Source: CAVQKZ01 sp963837325
GTDB lineage: Bacteria; Actinomycetota; Actinomycetes; Mycobacteriales; Jatrophihabitantaceae
DNA: 64,000 nt
NCBI GenBank assembly: GCA_963837325.1
Contig: CAWIMV010000001.1
Coordinates: 1,798,001 to 1,862,000, forward strand
Direction of reading: 5' to 3'
The notes beneath the pieces are model-generated. The model made no database searches, was not told the origin of the DNA, and saw only the letters and a program-made list of their open reading frames with translations. Of this stretch, positions 34,197 through 42,590 are shown in pieces. A program made the translations under genes and the position numbers. Position 1 is the first letter of the stretch, and each line of letters begins with the position of its first letter.

Positions 34197-36463
34197 GTCG
34201 AACCTCCTGTTGTCTGATGGGTGGTGGATGAACGTTCGCGCATTGCCCGCCAGAGGCGCTCGGGCGTGATCGGGAGGTCCCGGATGACCACGTCGACCGC
34301 CTCGGTGACCGCGGATGCGATGGCTGGTGCGACGCCGAACAAGCCGCCCTCGCCCGCGCCCTTGGCCCCATAGGGCCCAGGCCCGTCCTCGTTCTCGACC
34401 AGCAGCGAGTGCAGCTGGACCGGAATGTCTTTGGTCGTGGGGATGCGGTAGTCCAGCGCGCCGAGATTGAGGATGCGACCCCGGTCGTCGAGAATCAGGT
34501 GTTCCATCAGGGTGTGGCCCAAACCCATGATCGCCGCGCCCTCGTCCTGTGACTCGACGTGGGCGGGATTGAGAGCCTTTCCGACGTCGGCGACCGAAAC
34601 GTGGTTCACCACGAGCAACTCGCCGGTCTCCTGGTCGACCTCCACCTCGCAGGCCGTGCAGTTGAACTCGTAGAACGCCGGCGACCCGCCGAGCGGATGG
34701 CTGCGCACGCTCTCCCCGCGCCGCGAGCCGGTCCCGATGACTTCCCCGCGCACACCTGCAAAGGCCTCGACCATGAGCTCGGTGAAGCTCAAGGATCGGG
34801 TGCCGGCCCGGACCGTGCCGGACCCCACCTCGACGTCGTCGGGCGCGACCGCGAACGTATCCGCGGCCATCGTCGCCAGCTGGCGTTTCACGTCCCGGCA
34901 CGCCTCCGCGACGGCGGTTCCCATGAACACCGTCGAGCGGCTGGCCGAGGTCTGCAGGTCGAATGGTGCGAACGCGGTGTCGCCCATCACGATCTGCACC
35001 CGGTCGACGGTCAGGCCGAGTTCCTCGGCCGCGATCTGCGACAGCACGGTGCGGGCGCCCTGGCCCATGTCGGAGGTGCCGGCGAGGACGGTCGCGCTGC
35101 CGTCGTAGTGCAGCCGGACGATCGCGTACGACGCTCCGGTGGTTGCGGATGACTTGAGTGCCACCGCGATGCCGCGGCCCCGGCCCGCAGGCAGCGCGGT
35201 TCCCCACCCGATCGCATCAGCGGCCTTGCGCAAGGACTCGAACCAGTCACCGTCGGCCGGGCGGTCCCTGGGCACGAATTCCTCGCCGCGACGCACGAGG
35301 TTGCGCAGCCGGATCTCCAACCGATCGATGCCCAACTGCCGGGCGGCTTCGTCCATTTGCGACTCCACCGCCCACGCCACCTGAGGCGTGCCGAAGCCGC
35401 GGAAGGCGGTGGCCGGCGGTGTATGCGAAAGCAGCGCGCGCACATGCACGCGCGCGTCGGGCACGCGGTACGGCCCGCACATCAGGTAGCTGGCCTTGGA
35501 GACCACTCGGATCGCGATGTCGGCGTACGCCCCGAGCAGGCCGTTGCAGTCGATGTCCTGGAAACGGATTGTGCCGTCGGCGTTGAACCCGGACCGCACG
35601 CGCACCTGGAACGCCGTGCGGCGCACAGCCTGGAACGTCTGCGCGAGCGACAGCGCCAGGCGCACCGGACGCTGGGTACGCAAAGCCAGGAACGCCAGCA
35701 GGGGCTCGAATTTCGCGTGCTGCTTGCCGCCGAAGGCGCCGCCGGGGTCGGGCGCGATGACTCGCACCTTGGCCAGCGGCAGGTCCAACAGATTGGCGAT
35801 GACCTGCTGCAGCAGGTAGGGGTGCTGGATGGCGCTCCAGATGGTGACGCCGTCCTGCTCCGGAGCCGCCAGGAACACGTGCGGCTCGATGGCGAAGTGG
35901 GTCACCATCGGGAAGTTGTAGGTGTTCTCGACGATGCAGGCGGCGCCGACGCCTTCGATCTCGCCCCAGCCGAAGTCCCACTCGCGGACGGTGTTCGTCG
36001 CCGCCAGCGGCCCCTGGCGCAGAGCCGGGTCCTGCACGAGGTCGGAGTTCGGGTCCAGAGCTTGCTCGACGGTCAGTACCGGTGGCAGCTCGGCGCAGGT
36101 GACCCGCACCAGCGCCGCCCCCTCGTCGGCGGCCTGCTCGGTCTCGGCCGCGACGGCGGCAACCGGCTCGCCGTGGAACTTGGTCTCGCCGACCGCCAGG
36201 ATCGGTCGATCCTGTTCCACCGGGCCGAATCGCGGCATCGGGTCGGGTAGGTCCCCGGCGGTGAAGACGGCGACGACGCCGGGCACCCGCTCGGCCGCGC
36301 TGGTGTCCACCGACTCGATGCGGGCGCGGGCGCAGTCCAGCGTGACCAGTTTGACGTGCAGCATGTTGTCCAGGCGCACGTCGCCCACGAACTGCTGGCG
36401 TCCGGTCACCCGCTCGACCCCGCCGACGCGTGGGGCCGAGACCCCGATCTGATGCTCGGTCAT
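34193..36463 (-). CDS. Xanthine-dehydrogenase-family hydroxylase, molybdenum-binding large subunit
   Basis: A 756-aa Ald_Xan_dh_C2 protein. PDPGGAFGGKQ, AFRGFGTPQ, GTSDMGQGARTVLSQI and the active-site GAKGAGEGG (catalytic Glu) are present, so it should carry molybdopterin cytosine dinucleotide. The family hydroxylates heterocycles, aldehydes or CO. ATG at 36463 overlaps the Fe-S subunit stop. With the medium and small subunits upstream it forms a complete three-subunit enzyme; the exact substrate cannot be read from sequence. Confidence 0.88.
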   Translation of the reverse strand: MTEHQIGVSAPRVGGVERVTGRQQFVGDVRLDNMLHVKLVTLDCARARIESVDTSAAERVPGVVAVFTAGDLPDPMPRFGPVEQDRPILAVGETKFHGEPVAAVAAETEQAADEGAALVRVTCAELPPVLTVEQALDPNSDLVQDPALRQGPLAATNTVREWDFGWGEIEGVGAACIVENTYNFPMVTHFAIEPHVFLAAPEQDGVTIWSAIQHPYLLQQVIANLLDLPLAKVRVIAPDPGGAFGGKQHAKFEPLLAFLALRTQRPVRLALSLAQTFQAVRRTAFQVRVRSGFNADGTIRFQDIDCNGLLGAYADIAIRVVSKASYLMCGPYRVPDARVHVRALLSHTPPATAFRGFGTPQVAWAVESQMDEAARQLGIDRLEIRLRNLVRRGEEFVPRDRPADGDWFESLRKAADAIGWGTALPAGRGRGIAVALKSSATTGASYAIVRLHYDGSATVLAGTSDMGQGARTVLSQIAAEELGLTVDRVQIVMGDTAFAPFDLQTSASRSTVFMGTAVAEACRDVKRQLATMAADTFAVAPDDVEVGSGTVRAGTRSLSFTELMVEAFAGVRGEVIGTGSRRGESVRSHPLGGSPAFYEFNCTACEVEVDQETGELLVVNHVSVADVGKALNPAHVESQDEGAAIMGLGHTLMEHLILDDRGRILNLGALDYRIPTTKDIPVQLHSLLVENEDGPGPYGAKGAGEGGLFGVAPAIASAVTEAVDVVIRDLPITPERLWRAMRERSSTTHQTTGGST

Positions 36464-36936
36464 GCTGACTCGTCCGCTGCCGCAGCGAGCACCGCATTGG
36501 TGATCCGCTGGTAGCCGGCGCAGCGGCACAGGTTGCCCGACAAGCCCTCGCGAACCTCTGCGGGCTCGGGCCGTGGGTTGTCCCGTAACAGCGCCTCGGC
36601 CGCCATCACCATCCCCGGAATGCAGAACCCGCACTGGATGGCGCCCGCTTGCACGAACGCGTCCTGCAACCGGCTGAGTCGGCCGCCGGTGTCCAGGGCT
36701 TCGATCGTCGTGACGTCGAGACCGTCGGCCTCCACCGCGAGGACCAGGCACGAGTTCACCGCGCGCCCGTCCACCAGGACGGTGCAGGCCCCGCACTCGC
36801 CTTCCGCGCAGCATTCCTTGCTGCCCGTGAGGCCGAGCCGCCAGCGCAGCGCGTCGAGCAGCGTCTCCGTCGAGGAAACGTCCGCCGATCGGGCCACGCC
36901 GTTGACGGCAAGGTTTACCCGGTAGGTGTCGCTCAC
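36460..36936 (-). CDS. Xanthine-dehydrogenase-family hydroxylase, 2Fe-2S small subunit
   Basis: A 158-aa CoxS-type protein with both clusters: CCAEGECGACTVLVDG with its distant Cys in NSCLVLA for the plant-type cluster, and CGFCIPGM plus NLCRCAGY for the second. GTG at 36936 overlaps the FAD subunit stop (GTGA). It shuttles electrons from the molybdenum site to FAD. Confidence 0.92.
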   Translation of the reverse strand: MSDTYRVNLAVNGVARSADVSSTETLLDALRWRLGLTGSKECCAEGECGACTVLVDGRAVNSCLVLAVEADGLDVTTIEALDTGGRLSRLQDAFVQAGAIQCGFCIPGMVMAAEALLRDNPRPEPAEVREGLSGNLCRCAGYQRITNAVLAAAADESA

Positions 36937-37799
36937 GGCTGTGCCCCCGCGTCGCGCCGGGAGATCGCGGCGTGCAGCACCCGGCGGCTCAACACCAGAA
37001 GCATCGCCTGCCGGTAGTCCTGCCCACCACGAATGTCGGTGATGGGCTGTGCGTGCGCCGTGATCGACTGCAGCACCTGCTCGCGCTCGGGACCGGCCGA
37101 GGTCGCGTCGGCCAACAGGCCGCTGTCGTCTTGAACGAGGAACGGCCGCGGTCCGACAGCACCGAAGGCAAACGAAGTCCGGCGTGCGTCCACCGAGCAA
37201 CAGACACTCAACGTCGCCAGGTCGACGCCCCGCCGCCGCGTCAATCGCGCATACCCAGTGCCGAGCGACTCCGCCGGCGTCGGAAGTTCGATCGCCGTGG
37301 CAATTTCGTCCGCCTTCAAATCGGTGCTGCGCGGCCCGAGCAAGAAATCGTCCAGTGCCGCCCGCCGCTGGCCGGCCGGCCCGGAGAGCACGACCGAGGC
37401 GCGGTAGATGAGCAGCGCCGGAGCGGTGTCTGCGGCGGGCGAGGCATTGCAGATGTTGCCGGTAAGCGAGGCCCGGTTGCGGATCTGCACCGAGCCCACG
37501 GTCTGGGCGGCTTCGACCAGCGCGGGATAGCGCTGCCGGATCCGCTCGTCGGCCAGGATGTCGGTGAGCGTTGTCGGCGCCGATATCGACAGCCCGCCGG
37601 CTGTCTCCGCGATGCCGGGCGGGAGATCGCTCAGGTGCTTGAGGTCGATCACGAGCTTGGGTTGCAGCTTGCCGTTCTGCAGCCCCACGATCAGGTCGGT
37701 ACCCCCGACGATCATTCGCACGTCGTGCCGATCGTGGGTTGCCAGCAAACCGTAGGCCTCGGACAGTGACTGTGGGCGCGCGTAGGCGAACGGGTGCAT
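36933..37799 (-). CDS. Xanthine-dehydrogenase-family hydroxylase, FAD-binding medium subunit
   Basis: A 288-aa CoxM-type protein: HPFAYARPQSLSEAYGLL at the start, IVGGTDLIVGLQNG as FAD loop, and IRNRASLTGNICNASPAADT as the second flavin motif. ATG at 37799 is chosen by family alignment. It is the first of the three hydroxylase genes (M-S-L order) and lies about 50 bases after the GntR gene in the same operon. Confidence 0.9.
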   Translation of the reverse strand: MHPFAYARPQSLSEAYGLLATHDRHDVRMIVGGTDLIVGLQNGKLQPKLVIDLKHLSDLPPGIAETAGGLSISAPTTLTDILADERIRQRYPALVEAAQTVGSVQIRNRASLTGNICNASPAADTAPALLIYRASVVLSGPAGQRRAALDDFLLGPRSTDLKADEIATAIELPTPAESLGTGYARLTRRRGVDLATLSVCCSVDARRTSFAFGAVGPRPFLVQDDSGLLADATSAGPEREQVLQSITAHAQPITDIRGGQDYRQAMLLVLSRRVLHAAISRRDAGAQP

Positions 37800-37848
37800 C
37801 AGCGACGGGCCTTCGCGACGTAGGGCAAGCTCGAGCGCGGCGCGGGCG

Positions 37849-38601
37849 TCACGACTTGCTGGCTTTTCCCCGACGACCACTGGCTTGGGCATCCGGTGTA
37901 GTCGGCCCGCTCGGCCTCGACTGCACTGCATCGGCACCGGATGCGCTGTCGGCGAGGCGGTCGGCCAGGCGACTGCTGACGTCCTCGAAGTGCAACTCGA
38001 TGGCATGCACCGCAGCCGCCGTGTCTCGCCGGGCAACGGCGTCGAGGATCGGCTGGTGCAGGTCGGCGGTCCACTGCGGATCCGATCCCGGCACGATCAA
38101 CGTGATGTAGGTGCGCGAGAACGGTTCGAGCGAACGCCACATGCGAAGCAGCGTGCGATTGCCGGAGACGTTCATGATGTGCTCGTGGAAGCTGGCGTCG
38201 GCGACGGCAACGGCGTGGCCATCACCGGAAGCCGCCGCTTGCTGCATCTGTTCCCCGAGCGTTGCCAGGACCTCGACGTCGTCATCGCTCATGAGGGGCA
38301 TGGCCAGGCGAGCGCCAAGCGTCTCGATGGCTGAGCGCACGACGTACGCCTCGAGCAGTTCCTGCTGGTCGAGCCGTCGGACCCGGGCACCTCGGAACGG
38401 GGTGATCTCGACGATGCCGAGAGCTTCTAAACCGCGCAGAGCCTCGCGGACCGGCGCCTGGCTGGTGCCCAACTCCTTGGCGACAGCGGTCTCGACGATC
38501 CGGGAGTCCGGCGGGTAGGAACCGTCGAGGATGGCCTCCAGCAACCGCTCCTTGACCTGATCAGCGAGCACACTGCGGGTCAGCGCTTCCGAGCCTGCCA
38601 T
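37849..38601 (-). CDS. GntR-family regulator with FCD domain, candidate master of the regulon
   Basis: A 250-aa protein. The GntR helix-turn-helix is at about 10-75 (KERLLEAILDGSYPPDSRIV, then TSQAPVREALRGLEALGIV), and the FCD ligand domain follows with the metal-type pattern FHEHIMN and DLHQPILDA. A basic, disordered tail of about 35 residues ends the protein. It is the only regulator inside the 21.5-42.5 kb region, in the operon driven by the operator at 40431, so self-control and control of all five ATAATC-GATTAT sites is likely. GntR proteins of this class bind short palindromes of this size. Confidence 0.88.
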   Translation of the reverse strand: MAGSEALTRSVLADQVKERLLEAILDGSYPPDSRIVETAVAKELGTSQAPVREALRGLEALGIVEITPFRGARVRRLDQQELLEAYVVRSAIETLGARLAMPLMSDDDVEVLATLGEQMQQAAASGDGHAVAVADASFHEHIMNVSGNRTLLRMWRSLEPFSRTYITLIVPGSDPQWTADLHQPILDAVARRDTAAAVHAIELHFEDVSSRLADRLADSASGADAVQSRPSGPTTPDAQASGRRGKASKS

Positions 38602-38621
38602 GAATCTCCCTCCTGACCGTG

Positions 38622-40397
38622 TTAGTCCAGGGACAGCGCGACATGGGCCGGCTCCCCGGCCATGCTAACGACGATCTGCACGGTTCCTTTGCTGCCGTCG
38701 ACGCGGACCTGGTCGCCCGTGCTGATGCGGCGGGTGGCCTCCGATGTGCCGACGACTGCGGGGATCCCGAACTCGCGTGCCAACACCGCGGGGTGCGAGG
38801 TGGTGCCGCCGGTATCGGTCACCAGACCCGCGATCTTGGTGAACAAGACGACCCAGGCGGGGTTGGTCATCTGGCAGACGAGGATGTCGCCGGGAGTGAC
38901 CTCGTCGAATTCGGCGACGGTGCGCACCACCCGCGCCGTGCCCTCGACGACGCCGGGTGAGCCGGCAATCCCGGTCAGCTCCGCGGCGTCGGCACTCACC
39001 TTGCGGTAGAAGCGATCGGGGTAGCCCCAGTTGACCCAGTAGGGGAAGTTGAGTTGATCCTCGGTGACCGTGCCGATCCAGTCCTTCGGCTGGCGGTCGG
39101 CCGCGGCATCTCGCTCGGCGCGCCGTTGGGCTGCGATCCCTCGTCCGTCGATCGCAGCCGGGTCACCGAGCAGGAAGCGCAGTTCGTCGTACTTCAGGAA
39201 GAGGACGTCGTCAGCGGCGTCCAGCCGTCCTTCGTCCACGAGGCGCTGACCCAACGTCACGAGCACCACGCGCAGCCGGGCATTCGCCCCCTGGTCGATG
39301 TAGAAGTGGTGGTCGGGCGTCAGCGGGGCCATGCGCAGGTTGATGGCGTTGGCCGCGGCCAGTTCGTCGCGGTCGGCGCCGCTGAGACCTTCGAGCAATT
39401 CCTGCGAGGCCTTCTCGATGTCGACCCGGACGGCCTCCAGCGCACTCGGGTAGTCGTAGTCGCTGTCGAGGTAGCCGCGCACCTGGTCGAGTAGCGGTTC
39501 GGGCTGCTCACGGAAAGTCGGGAAGATGAATTCGTGGCTCCACACTGCGCGCCAGCCGAACTCTCGTTGGTAGGGCTCCAGTCGCTCGGCGATGAAGCGC
39601 CGGCCGCGCTCGCTGTCCTTCAGGGCCGCGAGGATCTCGGCCCCCGAGCCCCGGAACGCCGCGCTGAGAGTCTCGTCCTGCTTGACCTCTTCCTTCATCC
39701 GCCACAGGCCCTCGACGGAATCCCAGTTCCGGTCGGCCGCGGAGTTCTGCAGGCGCCCCAGGAGCTCTTCGTCGACGTTGCCCCTGATGCGTTGCACCGT
39801 GGCCCGAAGACTGAGCGTGGCCGAGAGTTGGGCGAAATTCAGCATCCAGTGGATCTTCCAGTGCCGATCGTGGATGTCGATCGCGTCCTCGAGCAGGACA
39901 GCGAGCTGCATCGTGCTCATCGTCGCGGCCCGGTCGAGGTTGCGCTCCAGGTACTCGAAGTTGCGGGTCATCTCCGGGACCAGGCGGTCCTGCCACCAGT
40001 CGGCGAAGTGCTCGCCGTAGACCGGCAGGACGCCGTCGAGGTAGCCGCCCAGCTTTCCGGCATAGGAGTCCTCGGTCGGCACCCGGGCGGAGTAGCGGCG
40101 GCCGTATTCGGTCGCGCTGACCGCGAGCCCGGGGTCGGCGGGAATGGCTGCGGTGTAGAGGTAGCCGTTGACGTTCTTGGCCAGCCAGTCGACCGCGAAG
40201 GGCGTGGCGAAACGCCGGAACATGTGATCGCAGGTGAGCCACCAGCCCCCGATGTCGAAGTACATCGGGCTGAGCGGATGCGGACAGTGCAGGTCGTCGT
40301 AAACCCAGAACAGGTCGGACTCCTGCTCGGACTCCCACCGGACGGGAAAGTCGTCGTCGCCCAGGAATCGGCCCAGGACGTCTTCGTGGTCGCCCAT
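38622..40397 (-). CDS. PEP-utiliser-like protein: large N-terminal domain plus phosphohistidine domain, no ATP-grasp
   Basis: About 591 aa. The last 100 residues form a swivelling phosphohistidine domain with His535 in DTGGTTSHPAVLARE, like PEP synthase and rifampin phosphotransferase. The first 450 residues, rich in Trp, Tyr and charged helices, resemble in arrangement the substrate-binding domain that lies between ATP-grasp and His domains in rifampin phosphotransferase. No ATP-grasp or PEP barrel is visible. It could be the acceptor-binding partner of the ATP-grasp protein at 30564. ATG at 40397 is preferred (GGAAGG 6 bases upstream) over the ATG two codons earlier. Confidence 0.78.
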   Translation of the reverse strand: MGDHEDVLGRFLGDDDFPVRWESEQESDLFWVYDDLHCPHPLSPMYFDIGGWWLTCDHMFRRFATPFAVDWLAKNVNGYLYTAAIPADPGLAVSATEYGRRYSARVPTEDSYAGKLGGYLDGVLPVYGEHFADWWQDRLVPEMTRNFEYLERNLDRAATMSTMQLAVLLEDAIDIHDRHWKIHWMLNFAQLSATLSLRATVQRIRGNVDEELLGRLQNSAADRNWDSVEGLWRMKEEVKQDETLSAAFRGSGAEILAALKDSERGRRFIAERLEPYQREFGWRAVWSHEFIFPTFREQPEPLLDQVRGYLDSDYDYPSALEAVRVDIEKASQELLEGLSGADRDELAAANAINLRMAPLTPDHHFYIDQGANARLRVVLVTLGQRLVDEGRLDAADDVLFLKYDELRFLLGDPAAIDGRGIAAQRRAERDAAADRQPKDWIGTVTEDQLNFPYWVNWGYPDRFYRKVSADAAELTGIAGSPGVVEGTARVVRTVAEFDEVTPGDILVCQMTNPAWVVLFTKIAGLVTDTGGTTSHPAVLAREFGIPAVVGTSEATRRISTGDQVRVDGSKGTVQIVVSMAGEPAHVALSLD

Positions 40398-40430
40398 TCT
40401 CATCCTTCCGCCGACGATCGAACACTCTCG

Positions 40431-40474
40431 ATAATCGATGAAACGACCTTACTGACCGAACGAACGACGGTCAA
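40431..40474 (-). promoter_or_regulatory. Promoter and operator of the phosphohistidine-GntR-hydroxylase-mmsA operon
   Basis: On the minus strand TTGACC (40474-40469), 17 bases, TAAGGT (40451-40446), and the palindrome ATAATC-GATGAA at 40431-40442 covering the expected transcription start. It sits between the PEP-hydrolase-family gene and the gene at 38622. Confidence 0.7.
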
Positions 40475-40487
40475 ACCCCAGGAATTG

Positions 40488-41309
40488 CTAGATCGTGAGC
40501 TGCTTGAACCTGGCCGCCTGGGCTTGGATCGCCTGCTCGGTCGGCAGACGTTCCATCGAGGACGCGCCGAAGAACCCCGACACGCCCTCGGTGTGCTCGA
40601 GCACGTACTGGGCGTCGGCCGGTTCGGCGATGGGGCCACCGTGGCACAGCACGATGATCGACGCATTGACCGCCTTGGCCGCGTCATGCATGGCTTGCAC
40701 CGCCGCGGCCGCTTGCTCGAGACTCACCGCGGTGGCCGCGCCGATCGAGCCGCTCGTGGTCAGACCGACGTGGGGCACGAGGACGTCGGCGCCCGCGCGG
40801 GCCATGGCCGCGGCCTGCTCCGGGTCGAAGACGTACGGGGCAGTCAGCAGGCCGAGCTCGTGCGCCGTCCGGATCATGTCGACCTCAAGGTCGAAGCCCA
40901 TGCCGGTCTCTTCGAGGTTCTGGCGAAAGGTGCCGTCGAACAGGCCGACGGTCGGGAAGTTCTGCACGCCGGCGAAGCCCATGCCGGCGAGCTGGCTCAG
41001 GAACGGCTTCATCAGCCGGAACGGGTCCGTCCCGCAGACGCCCGCGAGCACCGGCGTGTGCGCGACGATGGGCAGCACCTCGGCCGCCATCTGCACCACG
41101 ATGGCGTTCGCGTCCCCGTAGGGCAGTAGGCCGGCGAGCGAGCCCCGGCCGGCCATTCGGTACCGCCCGGAGTTGTAGATGATGATGAGGTCGACGCCGC
41201 CTGCCTCCGCGGCCTTGGCCGACAGGCCGGTGCCCGCGCCGGCGCCGATGATCGGCCGACCGTCGTGGATCGTCTTTCGCAGCGCGGTGAGTGCTTCGGT
41301 GCGGTCCAT
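40488..41309 (-). CDS. Phosphoenolpyruvate hydrolase family (PEP_hydrolase) TIM-barrel protein
   Basis: A 273-aa protein. IIGAGAGTGLSAKAAEAGGV near the start, IYNSGRYRMAGRGSLAGLLPYG and the GVCGTDPF segment are features of the family that is found fused or adjacent to Tm-1-like domains. The true reaction of the family is poorly known despite its name. ATG at 41309 has GGGGA about 8 bases upstream; GTG two codons earlier overlaps the upstream stop. It is 2 bases from the Tm-1-like gene, so the two surely work together. Confidence 0.8.
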   Translation of the reverse strand: MDRTEALTALRKTIHDGRPIIGAGAGTGLSAKAAEAGGVDLIIIYNSGRYRMAGRGSLAGLLPYGDANAIVVQMAAEVLPIVAHTPVLAGVCGTDPFRLMKPFLSQLAGMGFAGVQNFPTVGLFDGTFRQNLEETGMGFDLEVDMIRTAHELGLLTAPYVFDPEQAAAMARAGADVLVPHVGLTTSGSIGAATAVSLEQAAAAVQAMHDAAKAVNASIIVLCHGGPIAEPADAQYVLEHTEGVSGFFGASSMERLPTEQAIQAQAARFKQLTI

Positions 41310-41311
41310 CG

Positions 41312-42541
41312 TCACTTTCCCCGTCCGGACATCATCAGGTGCAGGGTCTGCGCGGCGTCGCGGCCGAATCCGGGGTCGTTGATCGCGCAGTCGACGTCGC
41401 GGACTGTCACCGCCGAACCGTCGAGTTCGGCGTGGATAGCGTCGAAGCAGGCCGAGTCCGCCGTGGCGTCCCGGAACGGTGCGCCCTCCACGTCGATGCC
41501 CGAGACGCCGCGCAGCGGTAGCAGGACTTCGGCCGGTGCGGTCGAGGCGGCGACCTTGGTCGCGATCCTGGCGCCGAGCTCGCGCATCTCGTCCGCGGTG
41601 GTTCGCATCAGGGTGACCGTCGGATTGTGTACGACGAACCGCCGATCCTGGAACCGCTCCGGAACCCCGTCCCGGGGGCCGAAGTTGACCATGTCGAGGG
41701 CACCCACACTGACCACTTGAGGAATGCCACGCCGGGCCGCGGCCTCGAGTCGGGTCGGGCCGGCCGAAAGTACGCCGCCCACCAGGTCGTCGGCCAGTTC
41801 GGTGGTGGTCAGATCCAGTACGCCGTCGATGAGCCCGGCGTCGATCAACGACTCCATCGCCCGCCCGCCGGACCCAGTCGCGTGGAAGACCAAGACTTCG
41901 TAGCCCAACTCCGAGAGGTGCGCCCGGGCTTCGTTTACCGCGGGTGTCGTCAGTCCGAACATCGTCGCCGCGACGACCTTCGTTTGGCTGCGGCGCTCGT
42001 TCCCGGTCTCGGCGTAGCGCCTGGCCATGCCCGCGATGCCTGCTGCCGCATTGCCGAGCACCAGCCGCGACACCGAGTTGATGCCCGCGATGTCGACCAC
42101 CGAGTACATCAAGGTTACGTCGGACTGACCGACATACGGCGCGACGTCGCCCGAGGCCATGGTGGAAACCAGCAGCTTCGGGCAGCCGATCGGGAGTGCC
42201 TGCATCGCCCGCGCGGCCACGGACGAGCCGGAGGATCCCCCGAGCGCGAGCAGGCCGTCCAACCCGCCGTCATCGACAATCCGCTTGACCACGACCTCGG
42301 CACCCCGTGCCATCGCGTCCATTGCCGCGCCCCGGTCGTTGGCCCGGCGCAGCGCGTCGAGGTCGACACCGGCGGCCGTCGCTACCTCCCGAGAGGTGAT
42401 GTCAGCCGATTCGCCGTCGTCGGAGAATGTCCCGACGTCGATCACGATCAATTGGCAGCCCGCGGCGGACAGTTGATCGGAGAGGTATCCGCACTCTTCG
42501 CGCTTGGTATCCAGTGTGCCCAGCAAAACGACCGTCGCCAT
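41312..42541 (-). CDS. Tm-1-like ATP-binding domain protein (UPF0261)
   Basis: A 409-aa protein. VVLLGTLDTKREECGYL at the N-terminus, LALGGSSGSSVAARAM, and GSGGRAMESLIDAGLIDGVLDLT are typical of UPF0261. In plants this domain is joined to the PEP-hydrolase-family domain in Tm-1, a tomato virus-resistance protein; in bacteria the pair is often adjacent, as here. Their bacterial function is not established. The first codons lie in the second arm of a 17-bp hairpin shared with the pspC terminator, and no SD sequence is visible before the ATG. Confidence 0.85.
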   Translation of the reverse strand: MATVVLLGTLDTKREECGYLSDQLSAAGCQLIVIDVGTFSDDGESADITSREVATAAGVDLDALRRANDRGAAMDAMARGAEVVVKRIVDDGGLDGLLALGGSSGSSVAARAMQALPIGCPKLLVSTMASGDVAPYVGQSDVTLMYSVVDIAGINSVSRLVLGNAAAGIAGMARRYAETGNERRSQTKVVAATMFGLTTPAVNEARAHLSELGYEVLVFHATGSGGRAMESLIDAGLIDGVLDLTTTELADDLVGGVLSAGPTRLEAAARRGIPQVVSVGALDMVNFGPRDGVPERFQDRRFVVHNPTVTLMRTTADEMRELGARIATKVAASTAPAEVLLPLRGVSGIDVEGAPFRDATADSACFDAIHAELDGSAVTVRDVDCAINDPGFGRDAAQTLHLMMSGRGK

Positions 42542-42568
42542 GGTGCGATCACACCATGGCGACGGTCG
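42529..42568 (-). terminator. 17-bp-stem hairpin with T-run overlapping the Tm-1-like start codon
   Basis: CGACCGTCGCCATGGTG and its exact complement flank a 6-base loop. On the minus strand the stem is followed by TTTT, so it has the form of an intrinsic terminator 22 bases after the pspC-like stop. The second arm contains the ATG of the Tm-1-like gene and the T-run encodes its codons 5-6. It could terminate read-through, hide the start codon, or both. Confidence 0.8.
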
Positions 42569-42590
42569 GTCTTGCTTACGGAGTCCGCGC

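Noticed and set aside
34197..35207. N-terminal extension of the MmsA frame over the hydroxylase gene
   Set aside because: The extension is out of frame with the hydroxylase and Arg-rich; the GTG at 34196 gives the family length.
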